From the NCBI RefSeq assembly GCF_000348685.1, contig NZ_ANLA01000005.1, forward strand, positions 62,001 through 126,000: a DNA stretch of 64,000 nt. Reading direction: 5' to 3'. The notes under the pieces are model-generated. The model was not told the DNA's origin. It ran no database searches and was given only the letters and a program-made list of their open reading frames with translations. Position numbers and translations under genes: made by a program. Source of the DNA: Xanthomarina gelatinilytica. Lineage in GTDB: Bacteria; Bacteroidota; Bacteroidia; Flavobacteriales; Flavobacteriaceae. Of the stretch, positions 17,669 to 27,708 are shown one piece after another (the stretch's first letter is position 1; each line of letters starts with the position of its first letter).

Positions 17669-19897
17669 TTAATCTCTTTTATCTCCTCTTGGTTTTCTAT
17701 CGTCGCGTCTGTTATCTCGTCCACGATTGTTACCTCTGTTGTCTCTATTGTTGTCTCTAGGAGGTCTTTCCTTAAACCCTTCAGGTTTAGGCAAGATGGC
17801 TTTTCTGGATACTTTTTCTTTTTTGGTTCTTGGATCCAATCCAAAGTATTTTACATCAAAAACGTCTCCCATGTTCACCACGTCCGATACGTTTTCTGTA
17901 CGTTCCCAGGCCAATTCACTTACGTGCAGCAAGACTTCGTTTCCTGGAGCTTCTGTATATTCCACTACGGCACCAAAATCAAGCATTTTAATGACTTTTA
18001 CTTCGTAAATGCTTCCAACTTCCGGTTTGAACAATAAAGCATCTATTTTTGCCAAAACAGCATCAATACCATCTTGATTGGTACCTAAAATCTCCACAAT
18101 ACCTTCTTCGGTTTCTGGATCTTCATTGATAACAATGGTTGTTTTGGTTTCTTTTTGTAATTCCTGAATAACTTTTCCACCAGGACCAATAAGGGCTCCA
18201 ATAAATTCGTTTGGAATTCTTCTGGTTATCATTTTAGGAGCATGTGCTTTTACATCGGCATTAGGTTGTGCTATGGTTTCCACCAATTTATCAAGAATAT
18301 GTAAACGTCCTTCCCTTGCTTGTTTTAAAGCTTTAACAAGAATTTCGTACGATAAGCCTTTTACTTTGATATCCATTTGGCAAGCTGTGATTCCATCTGC
18401 AGTTCCTGTTACTTTAAAATCCATATCGCCTAAATGATCTTCATCACCTAAAATATCAGATAAAACAGCATATTTGTCGCCTTCAGAAATTAATCCCATG
18501 GCAATACCAGAAACGGGTTTTTTTAATTGCACTCCAGCATCCATAAGTGCCATAGTACCAGAACAAACCGTTGCCATAGAAGACGACCCGTTACTTTCCA
18601 ATACTTCACTAACCACACGCACTGTGTATGGGCAATCTTCTGGAACCATGCCTTTTAAGGCACGTTGTGCTAAGTTACCATGTCCAACTTCACGTCTAGA
18701 GGTACCACGTATAGGTCTTGCTTCCCCTGTTGAGAATGGCGGGAAGTTGTAGTGTAAATAAAAACGTTCTTCGCCTTCAAAAGACGGCATGTCTATTTGG
18801 TTGGCTTCCCTACTGGTTCCTAAGGTAACAGTTGCTAAGGCTTGTGTTTCCCCACGAGTAAAAATAGCAGAACCATGTGTTGATGGTAAATAATCCACTT
18901 CGCACCAAATAGGTCTAATGTCTGTGGTTTTACGTCCATCCAAACGCAATCCTTCGTTTAGGGTTAGGTCTCTAATGGCAGCTTTTTCGGCTTTACTGTA
19001 ATATTTGGAAATTAAACCACCCAAATCTTCCAGTTCTTCTTCAGAAAACGTGGCTTTTATTTCCTCTTTAATTTCAGCAAAGGCTGAGCTTCTTTCGTGT
19101 TTGGAAGAACCTGCTTTGGCTACAGCATATACTTTATCGTAAGCCATCTCGTGAATTTTCTTTGCCAAGTCTTCATCTTCTCTTTCTGGCTCGTATTCAC
19201 GTGTTTCTTTTTTGCCAACAGCTTCAGCTAATTTTACCTGAGCAGCACATTGTACTTTAATGGCTTCATGAGCAAATTTAATGGCTTCTGCCATTTCTTC
19301 TTCAGAAATCTCATCCATTTCACCTTCAACCATCATTACTGAATCGGCCGATGCACCTATCATCATGTCTATATCAGATTCCAATAATTGGGACTGAGTA
19401 GGGTTGATGATAAACTCACCATTGATACGTCCAACCCTTGCTTCAGAAATTGGTGTTTCAAAAGGAATATCGGATAACTGAATGGCTGCAGAAGCTGCCA
19501 ATCCAGCCATGGCGTCTGGCATAACATCATCGTCATGAGACATTAATTGAATCATGACTTGGGTTTCTGCATGATAATCTTTAGGGAATAATGGACGTAA
19601 TACCCTGTCCACTAAACGCATGGTCAATACTTCGCCATCACTTGGTCTTGCTTCTCTTTTGAAGAATCCTCCAGGATAACGTCCTGCAGCTGCAAATTTT
19701 TCGCGATAATCTACCGTTAAAGGTAAGAAGTCCACGTCGCTTTGTTGGTAATTGGAAACAACTGTACATAACAACATACATTTTCCTGATTGAACAACTA
19801 CCGAACCATGAGCCTGTTTGGCTAATTTTCCGGTTTCGATGGAGATTTCTCTGCCATCGCCAAGGTCTATGACCTCTTTAAAAACTTTTGGAATCAT
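17669..19897 (-). CDS. pnp: Polyribonucleotide nucleotidyltransferase (PNPase)
   Basis: PNPase is a trimeric 3'-5' phosphorolytic exoribonuclease. The 742-residue protein has both RNase PH-like halves: the first from about residue 10 ([20 protein letters not shown]), the second with [30 protein letters not shown] and [23 protein letters not shown] domain ([15 protein letters not shown]) and an S1 domain ([17 protein letters not shown]) follow. The last 30 residues are an Arg/Asp/Asn/Gly-rich basic tail, probably an added RNA-binding tail. It lies downstream of rpsO on the same strand, the widely conserved rpsO-pnp pairing, with a terminator-like hairpin between. Confidence 0.97.
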   Translation of the reverse strand: MIPKVFKEVIDLGDGREISIETGKLAKQAHGSVVVQSGKCMLLCTVVSNYQQSDVDFLPLTVDYREKFAAAGRYPGGFFKREARPSDGEVLTMRLVDRVLRPLFPKDYHAETQVMIQLMSHDDDVMPDAMAGLAASAAIQLSDIPFETPISEARVGRINGEFIINPTQSQLLESDIDMMIGASADSVMMVEGEMDEISEEEMAEAIKFAHEAIKVQCAAQVKLAEAVGKKETREYEPEREDEDLAKKIHEMAYDKVYAVAKAGSSKHERSSAFAEIKEEIKATFSEEELEDLGGLISKYYSKAEKAAIRDLTLNEGLRLDGRKTTDIRPIWCEVDYLPSTHGSAIFTRGETQALATVTLGTSREANQIDMPSFEGEERFYLHYNFPPFSTGEARPIRGTSRREVGHGNLAQRALKGMVPEDCPYTVRVVSEVLESNGSSSMATVCSGTMALMDAGVQLKKPVSGIAMGLISEGDKYAVLSDILGDEDHLGDMDFKVTGTADGITACQMDIKVKGLSYEILVKALKQAREGRLHILDKLVETIAQPNADVKAHAPKMITRRIPNEFIGALIGPGGKVIQELQKETKTTIVINEDPETEEGIVEILGTNQDGIDAVLAKIDALLFKPEVGSIYEVKVIKMLDFGAVVEYTEAPGNEVLLHVSELAWERTENVSDVVNMGDVFDVKYFGLDPRTKKEKVSRKAILPKPEGFKERPPRDNNRDNRGNNRGRDNRRDDRKPRGDKRD

Positions 19898-20057
19898 AAA
19901 TTTTTTAATTCTAATTAAACAATGGTCTCCGCCATACTGGACGGACAGGGTTGTGTTGTTGTAGTAGTAGAAAATGGCATGTAATGCCTGACCAATGAAA
20001 AACTATGAATAGCTTCTTATTTACGTATGTTAGACTCTTACGTATGAGTTATTTTAA

Positions 20058-20083
20058 AACAAAAAAGAGGCGCGAAGCCTCTT
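20058..20083 (-). terminator. Terminator or attenuator between rpsO and pnp
   Basis: AAGAGGC and GCCTCTT flank the loop GCGAA, and the plus-strand A run becomes a T run on the minus strand. It lies 11 bases after rpsO and within the rpsO-pnp intergenic region, so it may set the ratio of S15 to PNPase message. The remaining leader of pnp (19898-20057) also contains a small GGCAT/ATGCC hairpin. Confidence 0.75.
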
Positions 20084-20093
20084 AATAATGTGA

Positions 20094-20363
20094 TTATTTT
20101 CTTAATCCTAATTCTTTAACAATGGCACGATATCTCAAGATATCCTTTTTAGTTAAATAGTCAAGTAATGCACGACGCTTACCTACCAGTTTTACTAACG
20201 AACGCTCTGTGTTGTAATCTTTACGATTGTTTTTTAGGTGTTCGGTTAAGTGGTTAATTCTGTGCGTAAATAACGCAATTTGACCTTCTGCAGTACCAGT
20301 ATCGTTCTTCCCTTTACCGTGTTTTGCGAAAATCTCTTCTTTTACTTCTTTAGTTAAATACAT
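20094..20363 (-). CDS. rpsO: 30S ribosomal protein S15
   Basis: S15 is a primary 16S rRNA-binding protein of the small subunit platform. At 89 residues it has normal length, with the family motifs TGTAEGQIALFTHRINHLTEHLK, HxKDxxS-like NRKDYNTERSLVKLVGKRRALL and DYLTKKDILRYRAIVKELGLRK broken over the four helices. The ATG at 20363 follows a well-formed promoter. Confidence 0.97.
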   Translation of the reverse strand: MYLTKEVKEEIFAKHGKGKNDTGTAEGQIALFTHRINHLTEHLKNNRKDYNTERSLVKLVGKRRALLDYLTKKDILRYRAIVKELGLRK

Positions 20364-20440
20364 TCCAATATTATTTTAAATGATTTTTATGTATGGCCCA
20401 ATTACAGTTGGACAGTGATGAAAGTTTTTCTTTCAAGCTG

Positions 20441-20469
20441 CAAATATACTACTTTTTCACTAATTGCAA
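20441..20469 (-). promoter_or_regulatory. Promoter of rpsO (TTG-N18-TATATTTG)
   Basis: On the minus strand a TTG (20469-20467) is followed after exactly 18 bases by TATATTTG (20448-20441), a full match to the Bacteroidota -33/-7 pattern. It is about 78 bases upstream of the rpsO start. Confidence 0.75.
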
Positions 20470-20559
20470 TCTTTTGTAAATATTTTATTTTGAGGGGATT
20501 CATAATTTTTTAACAAAAATCACGTTTTAACAACATCTTAACCTTAAAAAAAAACAATT

Positions 20560-21405
20560 ATGAAAACCATGAAATTAAAAACCAAAACCCTTTTAAGTCT
20601 TTTGTTTTTAGGGCTTTTATTTACGGCTTGTACTGATAATGAATCTACTGAGCCGGTTTCTCAAGAAGAGGACCTTACCGAAATGGTACAATCTACTGAA
20701 ATGGACCAAATTTCTGCATCCTTGGAAGATGTCATTATTGAAATATATGAAGATCAGGAAAGCGCAGAAGCAAAAGGGATTATGAACTCCAGAACAGCTT
20801 TTGATACTTGTGTGACTGTGAGCCTGGATATGGAACAAAACTTTAGGCAGTTGACCGTTGACTTTGCTGAAGGCGGCTGCATCATTAGAGGCCATCTATA
20901 TGAAGGGCAAATAGTTATTACCTATGAGCGCGATCCACAAGCGCAAAACATTTTCTTAGGATATGTTTTAAACAACTTTTATTTTGATAACAAACATGTT
21001 ATGGGGAACAATTCCATTTTAAAGGAACTTTCCAACGATCAAGGTAATCCTCAGTTTACCCATACGGTTGATTTAACGGTTGTTTGGCCAAATGGCATGC
21101 AAGCTTCCAGGGAAGGGCAGATTGTTAGGGAGTGGATTGAAGGTTTTGATACAGGTGATTTTACCGACAATGTATTTGAGTTTACAGGTTATTGGAATGC
21201 AAGTTTTGTAAATGGAGGTTCTCATTCTTATGAGATTATTCTGCCATTGCGTCGTGAGGTAACTTGCTATCATTTTGTAAGTGGTTCCATAGATGTGGAA
21301 CGCACATTTTTTGGAGGCGTGTTAGACTATGGGGAAGGAGCCTGTGATAACTTAGCAACTTTCACCTTTACAGATGGTACTGAAATTGATATAGTTTTAA
21401 ACTGA
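20560..21405 (+). CDS. Lipoprotein of unknown function
   Basis: The 281-residue product has a lipoprotein signal (LLSLLFLGLLFTAC, Cys about residue 25) followed by TDNESTEP and an acidic, low-complexity stretch (QEEDLTEMVQSTEMDQ), then a beta-rich domain from about residue 80 to the end. Several cysteines are spread through the domain (FDTCVTV, EGGCIIRG, EVTCYHF, EGACDNL). Two related halves may exist: GCIIRGHLYEGQIVITYE and RTFFGGVLDYGEGAC both lie near Gly-rich turns. I recognise no family. It is monocistronic, with a strong terminator after it. Confidence 0.8.
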   Translation: MKTMKLKTKTLLSLLFLGLLFTACTDNESTEPVSQEEDLTEMVQSTEMDQISASLEDVIIEIYEDQESAEAKGIMNSRTAFDTCVTVSLDMEQNFRQLTVDFAEGGCIIRGHLYEGQIVITYERDPQAQNIFLGYVLNNFYFDNKHVMGNNSILKELSNDQGNPQFTHTVDLTVVWPNGMQASREGQIVREWIEGFDTGDFTDNVFEFTGYWNASFVNGGSHSYEIILPLRREVTCYHFVSGSIDVERTFFGGVLDYGEGACDNLATFTFTDGTEIDIVLN

Positions 21406-21426
21406 TAAAGTTTTTTTTCATAAAGC

Positions 21427-21459
21427 AAAAAAATGCGACCATTATGGGTCGCATTTTTT
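21427..21459. terminator. Bidirectional terminator between a lipoprotein gene and accD
   Basis: AAATGCGACC pairs with GGTCGCATTT with seven A on the left and six T on the right. It serves both convergent genes. Confidence 0.88.
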
Positions 21460-21477
21460 ATTTCATATCAAGCTTGT

Positions 21478-22335
21478 TTATTCCCTTATAGGTTGATTGG
21501 TAATCAAGTCAATATATAGATTCACTTTGTTTTTTAAGTGTTTTCTATGGGTAATAAAATCCAAGAAACCGTGTTCCAGTAAAAATTCAGAGGTTTGAAA
21601 CCCTTCCGGTAGTTCTTGTCCAGTGGTATCTTTTACAACACGTGGTCCTGCAAAACCAATCAAGGCTCCAGGTTCGCTAATATTGATATCGCCCAACATG
21701 GCAAAGGAAGCTGTGGTTCCACCAGTTGTTGGATCTGTACACAAAGAGATGTAAGGGATTCCAGCATCTGCCAGTTGTGCTAATTTAACTGAAGTTTTGG
21801 CCAGTTGCATTAAGGATAAAGCTGCTTCCATCATTCTGGCACCTCCAGATTTGGAGATAATCATGAAAGGGATTTTCTTTTTTAGGGAATAGTCTGCTGC
21901 ACGAGCAATCTTTTCGCCAACCACAGAACCCATGGAACCACCAATGAACGAAAAATCCATACAAGCAACAACTAAATCTTTTCCTTTGGATTTTCCAACG
22001 GCTGTCCTTACGGCATCTTTTAATTTGGTTTTCTCCATCGCCGCTTTTAAACGGTCTGGATATTTTTTTGTGTCCTCGAATTTTAAAGGGTCTTTGGATT
22101 CCAATTTAGGATCTAGTTCCTTAAATTTATTATCATCGAATAAAATTTCAAAATATTCCTTACTCCCAATTCTTACGTGGTAACCATCTTCTGGGCTCAC
22201 ATAAAAATTTTGTTCCAATTCTTTGGTATCTACTATTTTTCCAGTAGGGGATTTATACCACAAACCTTTAGGCGTGTCCTTTTTTTGTTCGGTTGTGGTT
22301 TGAATTCCTTTTTCTTTTCTTTTAAACCAAGACAT
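21478..22335 (-). CDS. accD: Acetyl-CoA carboxylase carboxyltransferase subunit beta, without zinc-ribbon cysteines
   Basis: AccD forms, with AccA, the carboxyltransferase that makes malonyl-CoA for fatty acid synthesis. The 285-residue product has the crotonase-like core ([67 protein letters not shown]). The N-terminal zinc-ribbon region aligns with the E. coli protein over [19 protein letters not shown] and [10 protein letters not shown], but all four metal-binding cysteines are replaced, by Ser29, Gly32, Ser47 and Asp50. Length and core are otherwise normal, so the enzyme is probably active without zinc. It is monocistronic. Confidence 0.95.
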   Translation of the reverse strand: MSWFKRKEKGIQTTTEQKKDTPKGLWYKSPTGKIVDTKELEQNFYVSPEDGYHVRIGSKEYFEILFDDNKFKELDPKLESKDPLKFEDTKKYPDRLKAAMEKTKLKDAVRTAVGKSKGKDLVVACMDFSFIGGSMGSVVGEKIARAADYSLKKKIPFMIISKSGGARMMEAALSLMQLAKTSVKLAQLADAGIPYISLCTDPTTGGTTASFAMLGDINISEPGALIGFAGPRVVKDTTGQELPEGFQTSEFLLEHGFLDFITHRKHLKNKVNLYIDLITNQPIRE

Positions 22336-22411
22336 ATCGATTAACGATTTTAGATTTTTAAGTACCGATTTTAATAGTTTGGATAAAACCGATTCGTGTT
22401 AAGCTAGACCA

Positions 22412-22419
22412 CAAAATTA
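22412..22419 (-). promoter_or_regulatory. Candidate -7 element of accD
   Basis: TAATTTTG on the minus strand fully matches TAnnTTTG and lies about 77 bases before the accD ATG. No clear TTG is seen at -33. Confidence 0.45.
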
Positions 22420-22458
22420 TAGTTTTGTTTTTAATAATGTGGAAACACTTATATTTTT

Positions 22459-23526
22459 TTATAAAGTATTTACATTGTTTAAATCTTCGAAAGCCTTTTT
22501 TAAACGTTCTACAAAGGTGTTTTCTCCTTTACGTAACCAAACTCTTGGGTCGTAATATTTTTTATTTGGAACATCGTCTCCTTCAGGATTTCCAATTTGT
22601 GATTGCAGATACGCTTCTTTTTCTTTCATATAATCCCTAACCCCAGACATGAAAGCGTATTGCATGTCTGTGTCTATATTCATTTTAATCACACCATAGC
22701 TTATGGCTTCACGAATTTCCTCAACTGAAGATCCAGACCCACCATGAAAAACAAAATCAATATGGTTATGGCCTACACCAAACTTTTTTGAAACGTATTC
22801 TTGAGAGTTTTTAAGGATTTTAGGTGTTAATTTTACATTCCCAGGCTTATACACACCATGTACATTGCCAAAGGCAGCAGCAATGGTAAATTGCTTGCTT
22901 ATTTTGCTTAATTCTTCATAGGCATAAGCTACTTCTTCTGGTTGTGTGTAAAGTTTGGAATCGTCCACGTCTGTGTTGTCCACACCATCTTCCTCGCCAC
23001 CAGTAATTCCTAGTTCTATCTCCAAGGTCATCCCCATCTTGCTCATTCTGGACAGGTAAGATTTGCAGATTTCTATGTTTTCTTCAATAGGTTCTTCACT
23101 TAAATCAATCATGTGGGAACTGTATAACGGTTTTCCGGTTTCTTTAAAATGTTGTTCGCTGGCATCCAGCAATCCATCAATCCAAGGCAACAGTTTTTTA
23201 GCACAATGGTCTGTATGTAAAATAACAGGAACTCCGTAAGCTTCTGCCATTAAATGGATGTGCTTGGCTCCTGCAATGCAACCTGCAATGGCAGCTTTTT
23301 GGTTTTCATTGCTCAATCCTTTACCTGCATTAAAAACACCACCACCATTAGAAAATTGGATAATAACAGGCGCATTTAAATCCCTTGCAGTTTCCAAAAC
23401 ACCATTGATGCTGTTGGAGCCTACTACGTTTACAGCTGGTAAAGCAAAGCCTTTTTCTTTTGCCAGTTTAAATATATCTTGAACTTCTTGTCCTGTTGCA
23501 ACTCCAGGTTTAATGTTGTGAGCCAT
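22459..23526 (-). CDS. fbaA: Class II fructose-bisphosphate aldolase
   Basis: This zinc-dependent glycolytic and gluconeogenic aldolase has 355 residues, matching the long class IIA form. Landmarks are the N-terminal AVNVVGSNSINGVLETARDL, the zinc-binding HTDHCAKKLLPW, the metal/regulatory segment EIELGITGGEEDGVDN, AFGNVHGVYKPGNVKL, and DFVFHGGSGSSVEEI with NIDTDMQYAF. A -7 element (TATTTTTG) lies just upstream. Confidence 0.96.
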   Translation of the reverse strand: MAHNIKPGVATGQEVQDIFKLAKEKGFALPAVNVVGSNSINGVLETARDLNAPVIIQFSNGGGVFNAGKGLSNENQKAAIAGCIAGAKHIHLMAEAYGVPVILHTDHCAKKLLPWIDGLLDASEQHFKETGKPLYSSHMIDLSEEPIEENIEICKSYLSRMSKMGMTLEIELGITGGEEDGVDNTDVDDSKLYTQPEEVAYAYEELSKISKQFTIAAAFGNVHGVYKPGNVKLTPKILKNSQEYVSKKFGVGHNHIDFVFHGGSGSSVEEIREAISYGVIKMNIDTDMQYAFMSGVRDYMKEKEAYLQSQIGNPEGDDVPNKKYYDPRVWLRKGENTFVERLKKAFEDLNNVNTL

Positions 23527-23554
23527 AATTATATAGTTATAAAGTTTGAAACTA

Positions 23555-23562
23555 CAAAAATA
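23555..23562 (-). promoter_or_regulatory. Candidate -7 element of fbaA
   Basis: TATTTTTG on the minus strand matches TAnnTTTG, 28 bases before the fbaA ATG and within the short gap after tamL. A -33 TTG is not clear. Confidence 0.5.
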
Positions 23563-23577
23563 AGAAAATTAAATAGC

Positions 23578-26106
23578 TTAGAACGGGTAATTGATACCTA
23601 TGTTATAAACAGCGTTTGAAAAATTGTAATCGTTAAACCATCTATTGTTTTCAGGATAAGACGGATCGTAGGTTTTAAAGCCTATATCGAAACGGAACAC
23701 AGCAAAGCCAAAATCGTATCTTAAGCCAAAACCTGAACCAATGGCAATATCTTTCAAGGATGCAAAATTGGTGAAGGTGGCCTTGGGGTCTGTAACATCA
23801 TCAAAAACGTTCCAAATATTTCCTGTATCGATAAAGAGGGCTCCATTGAATTTTTCGAAGATGTTAAATCGATGTTCAATATTAAAAGCGAGTTTAAGGT
23901 TGGCTTCATTAAATTCGTCGTTACTGTCTAAACTTCCTGGTCCAAGACTGTAAGCGGTCCAAGCACGATTGTCGTTTGTACCGCCAGCAAAGAAACTCTT
24001 GGAAAAGGGAATGTTTGTGGAATTGCCATAAGGAATGGCTATTCCGGCAAAACTGCGTAGGGCCAAAACGTTTTTCTTGCCCAAGTCCCAATGTTTAATG
24101 TAATCGAATTCTGTTTTAACATATTGTGAGTATGCTACATTGAACATTTCGTATTGACCAGCATTGTTTTTTGGTAAATTTCCAATTTTGGAAATGGCAG
24201 AAAACAAGTTTCCAGCCAATTCTATCTTAAACCTAAAGATGGAAAACGTTTCGTCATACAAGTTTTCCCTGTTGTCTCTGGTGAAATTAAAATTGGTGGC
24301 AAAGATCAGGTTGTCTTCAGTAAGCCTTATTTTTCTTTCGTTTATGGAATACACATCATCGTATTCTTCGTCTCCAGGTTGTAGAGAGGTGTTGCCAGAA
24401 AGCACATCGTTAATAAACGCATCGGTTTGGTTGGGATATGCTAAGTCCTCTCCATTGTTGTAACCAATGTCTTTTGAGATGTCGTTTAAGGCATCGTATG
24501 AATTGCCATAGATGCCAAAATAGTTGTCTAGATTTAAGTTTTTAACAAACTGAATGTTGAATAAATCCAATCTGTTGGTTACTAAATTAGAGGCAAACCA
24601 TTTGTAGTTAAAAATTCCGGAAACCGTTTGTTTATCTAGACCAACGTTGGTTTGACTGGAGGTAGAGATTGAAATCCTGGTACTTGGAAACATGGTTTTG
24701 GGAATGATTTTTTCGGTATTGAATGGAAAAAATAATCTTGGAATGGTAAGCTTTAAGTCGACACCAAGTTCGTTGATATCAAAAAACGGATCGCTTTCGT
24801 CTCCACCATCCTTGGAAGCTCCAATAGAACCAAATGCTGATAGTTCCAGTGTTTCGGCACCTCTAAACACATTACGCATAAGCAAACTTGGGTTAAAAGC
24901 CAAGCCAATAGATTGAATGTTGCTTTGAGACACTTCTGCACTAAAGTTTAAACCAAACTTTTTATAGGGAGTCAGTAAGATGTTGGCAGTGAGTGTGGTG
25001 TCTGGATTTTCAACATAGTCTATGCTTGGATGCTTAAACGTCTGTAAATTGTTAATATGTCTATAGGTATTGGATCTGTCTTTGTCCCTAAACACATCTC
25101 CAGGAGTTATAAAAATGGCATCAGTAATGGCTTTGGGCTTGAAGCGCATTTTGCCAAAACTATACAGGTTGAAATTTTTAAAGTTGGTGGAATCCACAAT
25201 TTCCAAGTCTTTGTTCTCATAAGAAAAATCCGTGAAAACATTGACTTCTTTAATTTTGTAAATTTTAAAAGGTTCTTTGTAGGTGGAATCTTCGGTTCTA
25301 ACAGACCTGTTTAAAATTTGCAATTCTACCTGAACTTTATTGTTGGTATTGATGGTGTCCATATCAAAATACACATAATCCTGACTAAAATGGTACACAC
25401 CAGAATTCCTTAAGTCTTTTGTAATCCTGTCTTTTTCGTTGGCAAATGTAGCTGTTCTATATTGCTCGTTTTTTTTAATAAACGATTGCTTTTCGCTTAC
25501 TTTATAGATGGAGTCTACTACTGGAGAGGCTATTTTTGTGGTAAGGGAATCTATAATATAGGGTTTGCCGGTTTTTACAAAATAGCTTACTGTGGCTTTT
25601 TTGTTTACCAAGGTATCGGTTTTTGAGGTGGCATCTACATTAAACCAGCCATTGTTAAAATAGTAAGCTTCCAGTTGTTTTTCAGATTTTTCAATCTTTT
25701 CCTTATTGACAATTACTGGAGCCTCACCTGTGGTTTTAAGCCAATTGTTAAAACCAATTCTGGCCTCGATATATTTGTCCAATTGTTTTTTGGAAAGAAA
25801 ACGTTCAAGCCTTTTTCTTTTTTTTGGTTTGGAGTCTATATTGGCATTAACTATAGAATCGATATTGGGTCTGGCTGCATTGTAAATATAGAGCCTTAAA
25901 GGTATGTTGATGATTTTTTTGTTGCGTTGCTGAAACAACAAGTTGTTAATACGTTCTGTATTGTTCTTTTTACCGTTAACATAAATGGAGTTTTCTACAA
26001 GTAAGTGCTTGTCTTCAGGAACTCTTTTTACAGAATTACAAGAATACAAAAAACCAGTAATTACAATAAATAATACTATTTTTGAGAATTGTAGTTTCAA
26101 ATACAA
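23578..26106 (-). CDS. tamL: TamL-type outer-membrane BamA/TamA homologue with lipid anchor
   Basis: The 842-residue product begins with a lipoprotein signal ending in TGFLYSC, unlike classical TamA. POTRA-like sections follow (about residues 30-400, e.g. VPEDKHLLVENSIYVNGK, KRLERFLSKKQLDKYIEARIGFN and FITPGDVFRDKD in part). A C-terminal 16-strand barrel domain holds the Omp85 signature around FFAGGTNDNRAWTAYSLGPG and ends in NIGINYPF with terminal Phe. This matches TamL, the Bacteroidota lipoprotein form of TamA, which works with TamB in the envelope. No ATG exists at the 5' end: an in-frame stop is nearby and the start must be TTG at 26106 or 26100. TamB is not in the window. Confidence 0.87.
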   Translation of the reverse strand: MYLKLQFSKIVLFIVITGFLYSCNSVKRVPEDKHLLVENSIYVNGKKNNTERINNLLFQQRNKKIINIPLRLYIYNAARPNIDSIVNANIDSKPKKRKRLERFLSKKQLDKYIEARIGFNNWLKTTGEAPVIVNKEKIEKSEKQLEAYYFNNGWFNVDATSKTDTLVNKKATVSYFVKTGKPYIIDSLTTKIASPVVDSIYKVSEKQSFIKKNEQYRTATFANEKDRITKDLRNSGVYHFSQDYVYFDMDTINTNNKVQVELQILNRSVRTEDSTYKEPFKIYKIKEVNVFTDFSYENKDLEIVDSTNFKNFNLYSFGKMRFKPKAITDAIFITPGDVFRDKDRSNTYRHINNLQTFKHPSIDYVENPDTTLTANILLTPYKKFGLNFSAEVSQSNIQSIGLAFNPSLLMRNVFRGAETLELSAFGSIGASKDGGDESDPFFDINELGVDLKLTIPRLFFPFNTEKIIPKTMFPSTRISISTSSQTNVGLDKQTVSGIFNYKWFASNLVTNRLDLFNIQFVKNLNLDNYFGIYGNSYDALNDISKDIGYNNGEDLAYPNQTDAFINDVLSGNTSLQPGDEEYDDVYSINERKIRLTEDNLIFATNFNFTRDNRENLYDETFSIFRFKIELAGNLFSAISKIGNLPKNNAGQYEMFNVAYSQYVKTEFDYIKHWDLGKKNVLALRSFAGIAIPYGNSTNIPFSKSFFAGGTNDNRAWTAYSLGPGSLDSNDEFNEANLKLAFNIEHRFNIFEKFNGALFIDTGNIWNVFDDVTDPKATFTNFASLKDIAIGSGFGLRYDFGFAVFRFDIGFKTYDPSYPENNRWFNDYNFSNAVYNIGINYPF

Positions 26107-26219
26107 ATAAATTAACTAGTAATAAAAGAGTTGGTGTTTTTTTAGAGTAATTTTCAGTTGCTCCAATCAAACTCAAAAATACATTATTTCAATTGAAAAA
26201 TATATTTAAATAAGTTTGA

Positions 26220-26945
26220 ATGTTATCTAAAAGTCAAATAAAAACAATAACGAGTTTAAAACAAAAAAAATACCGACTACAACAGGGATTATTTGTTGCC
26301 GAAGGTGTTAAGACCATTAACGAATTGCTCGCGTCCCAATTTAGTTTACAACAGTTATACACAACCAATTCCTTCAAAATTGATGCCAATCTGGAAACGG
26401 TTGTTTCTGAAAAGGAATTGAAAAAAATAAGCTTTTTAAAGACTCCAAATACTGCTTTGGCCATTTTTAAAATTCCAGAACCCAAAGCCATCAATACCAA
26501 TCAACTATTGGTAGCATTGGACAATGTACGTGATCCGGGAAACTTAGGGACCATTATTAGGCTATGCGATTGGTTTGGCATAACGGACTTGGTTTGCAAT
26601 ATAGAAACGGTAGATTGTTATAATCCCAAGGTGGTTCAAGCCACAATGGGCTCAATAACCAGGGTAAATGTGAGTTATTTAAATTTGACTGATTTTTTAA
26701 AAACTACCCATATGCCAATTTTTGGAGCTTTTATGGAAGGGGATAACATCTATAAGAGCCAGTTGCCAAACAAGGGTATTCTTGTGCTTGGTAACGAAGC
26801 GAATGGTATTTCCAGAGAGATAGAGCAGGTAATTACCACCAAAATAAGTATTCCCAGGTTTGGCCAATTACAATCCACCGAAAGTTTAAACGTAGCTACT
26901 GCAGCAGCCATTTTGTTGAGTGAGTTTCGCAGAAGTGAAAGGTAA
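26220..26945 (+). CDS. TrmH/SpoU family RNA 2'-O-methyltransferase
   Basis: The 241-residue protein has an N-terminal substrate-binding part (SKSQIKTITSLKQKKYR, GLFVAEGVKTINELL) and a C-terminal knotted SPOUT domain with all three motifs: LDNVRDPGNLGTIIRLCDWFG (split across 26520-26580), VLGNEANGIS, and FGQLQSTESLNVATAAAILL. It methylates rRNA or tRNA ribose; the exact nucleotide cannot be read. The gene is divergent from tamL and convergent with porT, with no obvious terminator in the 48-base gap. A TAAGTTTG element at 26211-26218 abuts the ATG and may be coincidental. Confidence 0.92.
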   Translation: MLSKSQIKTITSLKQKKYRLQQGLFVAEGVKTINELLASQFSLQQLYTTNSFKIDANLETVVSEKELKKISFLKTPNTALAIFKIPEPKAINTNQLLVALDNVRDPGNLGTIIRLCDWFGITDLVCNIETVDCYNPKVVQATMGSITRVNVSYLNLTDFLKTTHMPIFGAFMEGDNIYKSQLPNKGILVLGNEANGISREIEQVITTKISIPRFGQLQSTESLNVATAAAILLSEFRRSER

Positions 26946-26993
26946 TGGGCTGTTTGTTATCCGGTTGTGGCAAACCAACTTAACAGCTTGATC

Positions 26994-27707
26994 TTATTGA
27001 AACGTAAAGTTAATAAACACACCACGTGTTTTCATGGATTCTATGTTTCCAGTCCAAGGGGAATTAGGGTCTGCATCTCTAACCAGTTCATCGTTAATGG
27101 CAAAAACGCCACGAATGGATGGCGTAAACTTAAAGTAATAAAGATAAAAATCGATACCAAAACCTACTTCGTAAAAGTACATGTTTTTCTTGGTCCTAAA
27201 TTTCCCAGCACTATTGTCGTCTGGGTTATCTTCGTTACTGGACAGGTTTAAAGCCGTAGAGATACCACCTACAATAAAGGGTTTAAAATTGTTTAAACGT
27301 TTGGTGGAAACCTTTAGCAACAAAGGTACGTGTATGTATGTGGATTTCACTTCCCTTTCTAAATCGGAAGGAGAAAAGTCTATTCCGTTAAAATAAGATT
27401 CAGGATACTCCAAGGTTCTGGTGGTTATGTATAAGCCAGGTTCCAACCTTAAATCCAGATAATCGTTTATTCGCATGTTTCCTACAAGTCCTACGTTAAA
27501 ACCTGTAGATTTTGCGACTTGAATGTCTGGTTTGTCCTGTTTGTAGTCAAAATTGAAATCGTAACTGTTAAAACCAATAAAATAACCATAGCTTAAAAAA
27601 GCCTTATCAACATTTTCATCGTTTAATATTTTTTCTTTTGAAAACAGTTGTGCCGAAGCCAACTGGAACATGAATAAAAAAGCGAACAGAAAAATGATGT
27701 TTTTCAT
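26994..27707 (-). CDS. porT: Type IX secretion system outer-membrane protein PorT
   Basis: PorT (SprT in gliding flavobacteria) is an outer-membrane beta-barrel required for type IX secretion. The 237-residue product has a signal peptide (KNIIFLFAFLFMFQLASAQ), then alternating beta strands with LVGNMRINDYLDLRLEPGLY and the end GVFINFTFQ with terminal aromatic and Gln residues. The ATG at 27707 starts the signal peptide. It begins one base after the menG stop, the menG-porT order typical of Flavobacteriaceae, so both are cotranscribed. Confidence 0.85.
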   Translation of the reverse strand: MKNIIFLFAFLFMFQLASAQLFSKEKILNDENVDKAFLSYGYFIGFNSYDFNFDYKQDKPDIQVAKSTGFNVGLVGNMRINDYLDLRLEPGLYITTRTLEYPESYFNGIDFSPSDLEREVKSTYIHVPLLLKVSTKRLNNFKPFIVGGISTALNLSSNEDNPDDNSAGKFRTKKNMYFYEVGFGIDFYLYYFKFTPSIRGVFAINDELVRDADPNSPWTGNIESMKTRGVFINFTFQ

Positions 27708-27708
27708 A

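Noticed and set aside
26211-26218. TAAGTTTG as promoter of the TrmH-type gene
   Set aside because: It ends one base before the ATG and the nearest upstream TTG is only 15 bases away, so transcription from it would start inside the gene.
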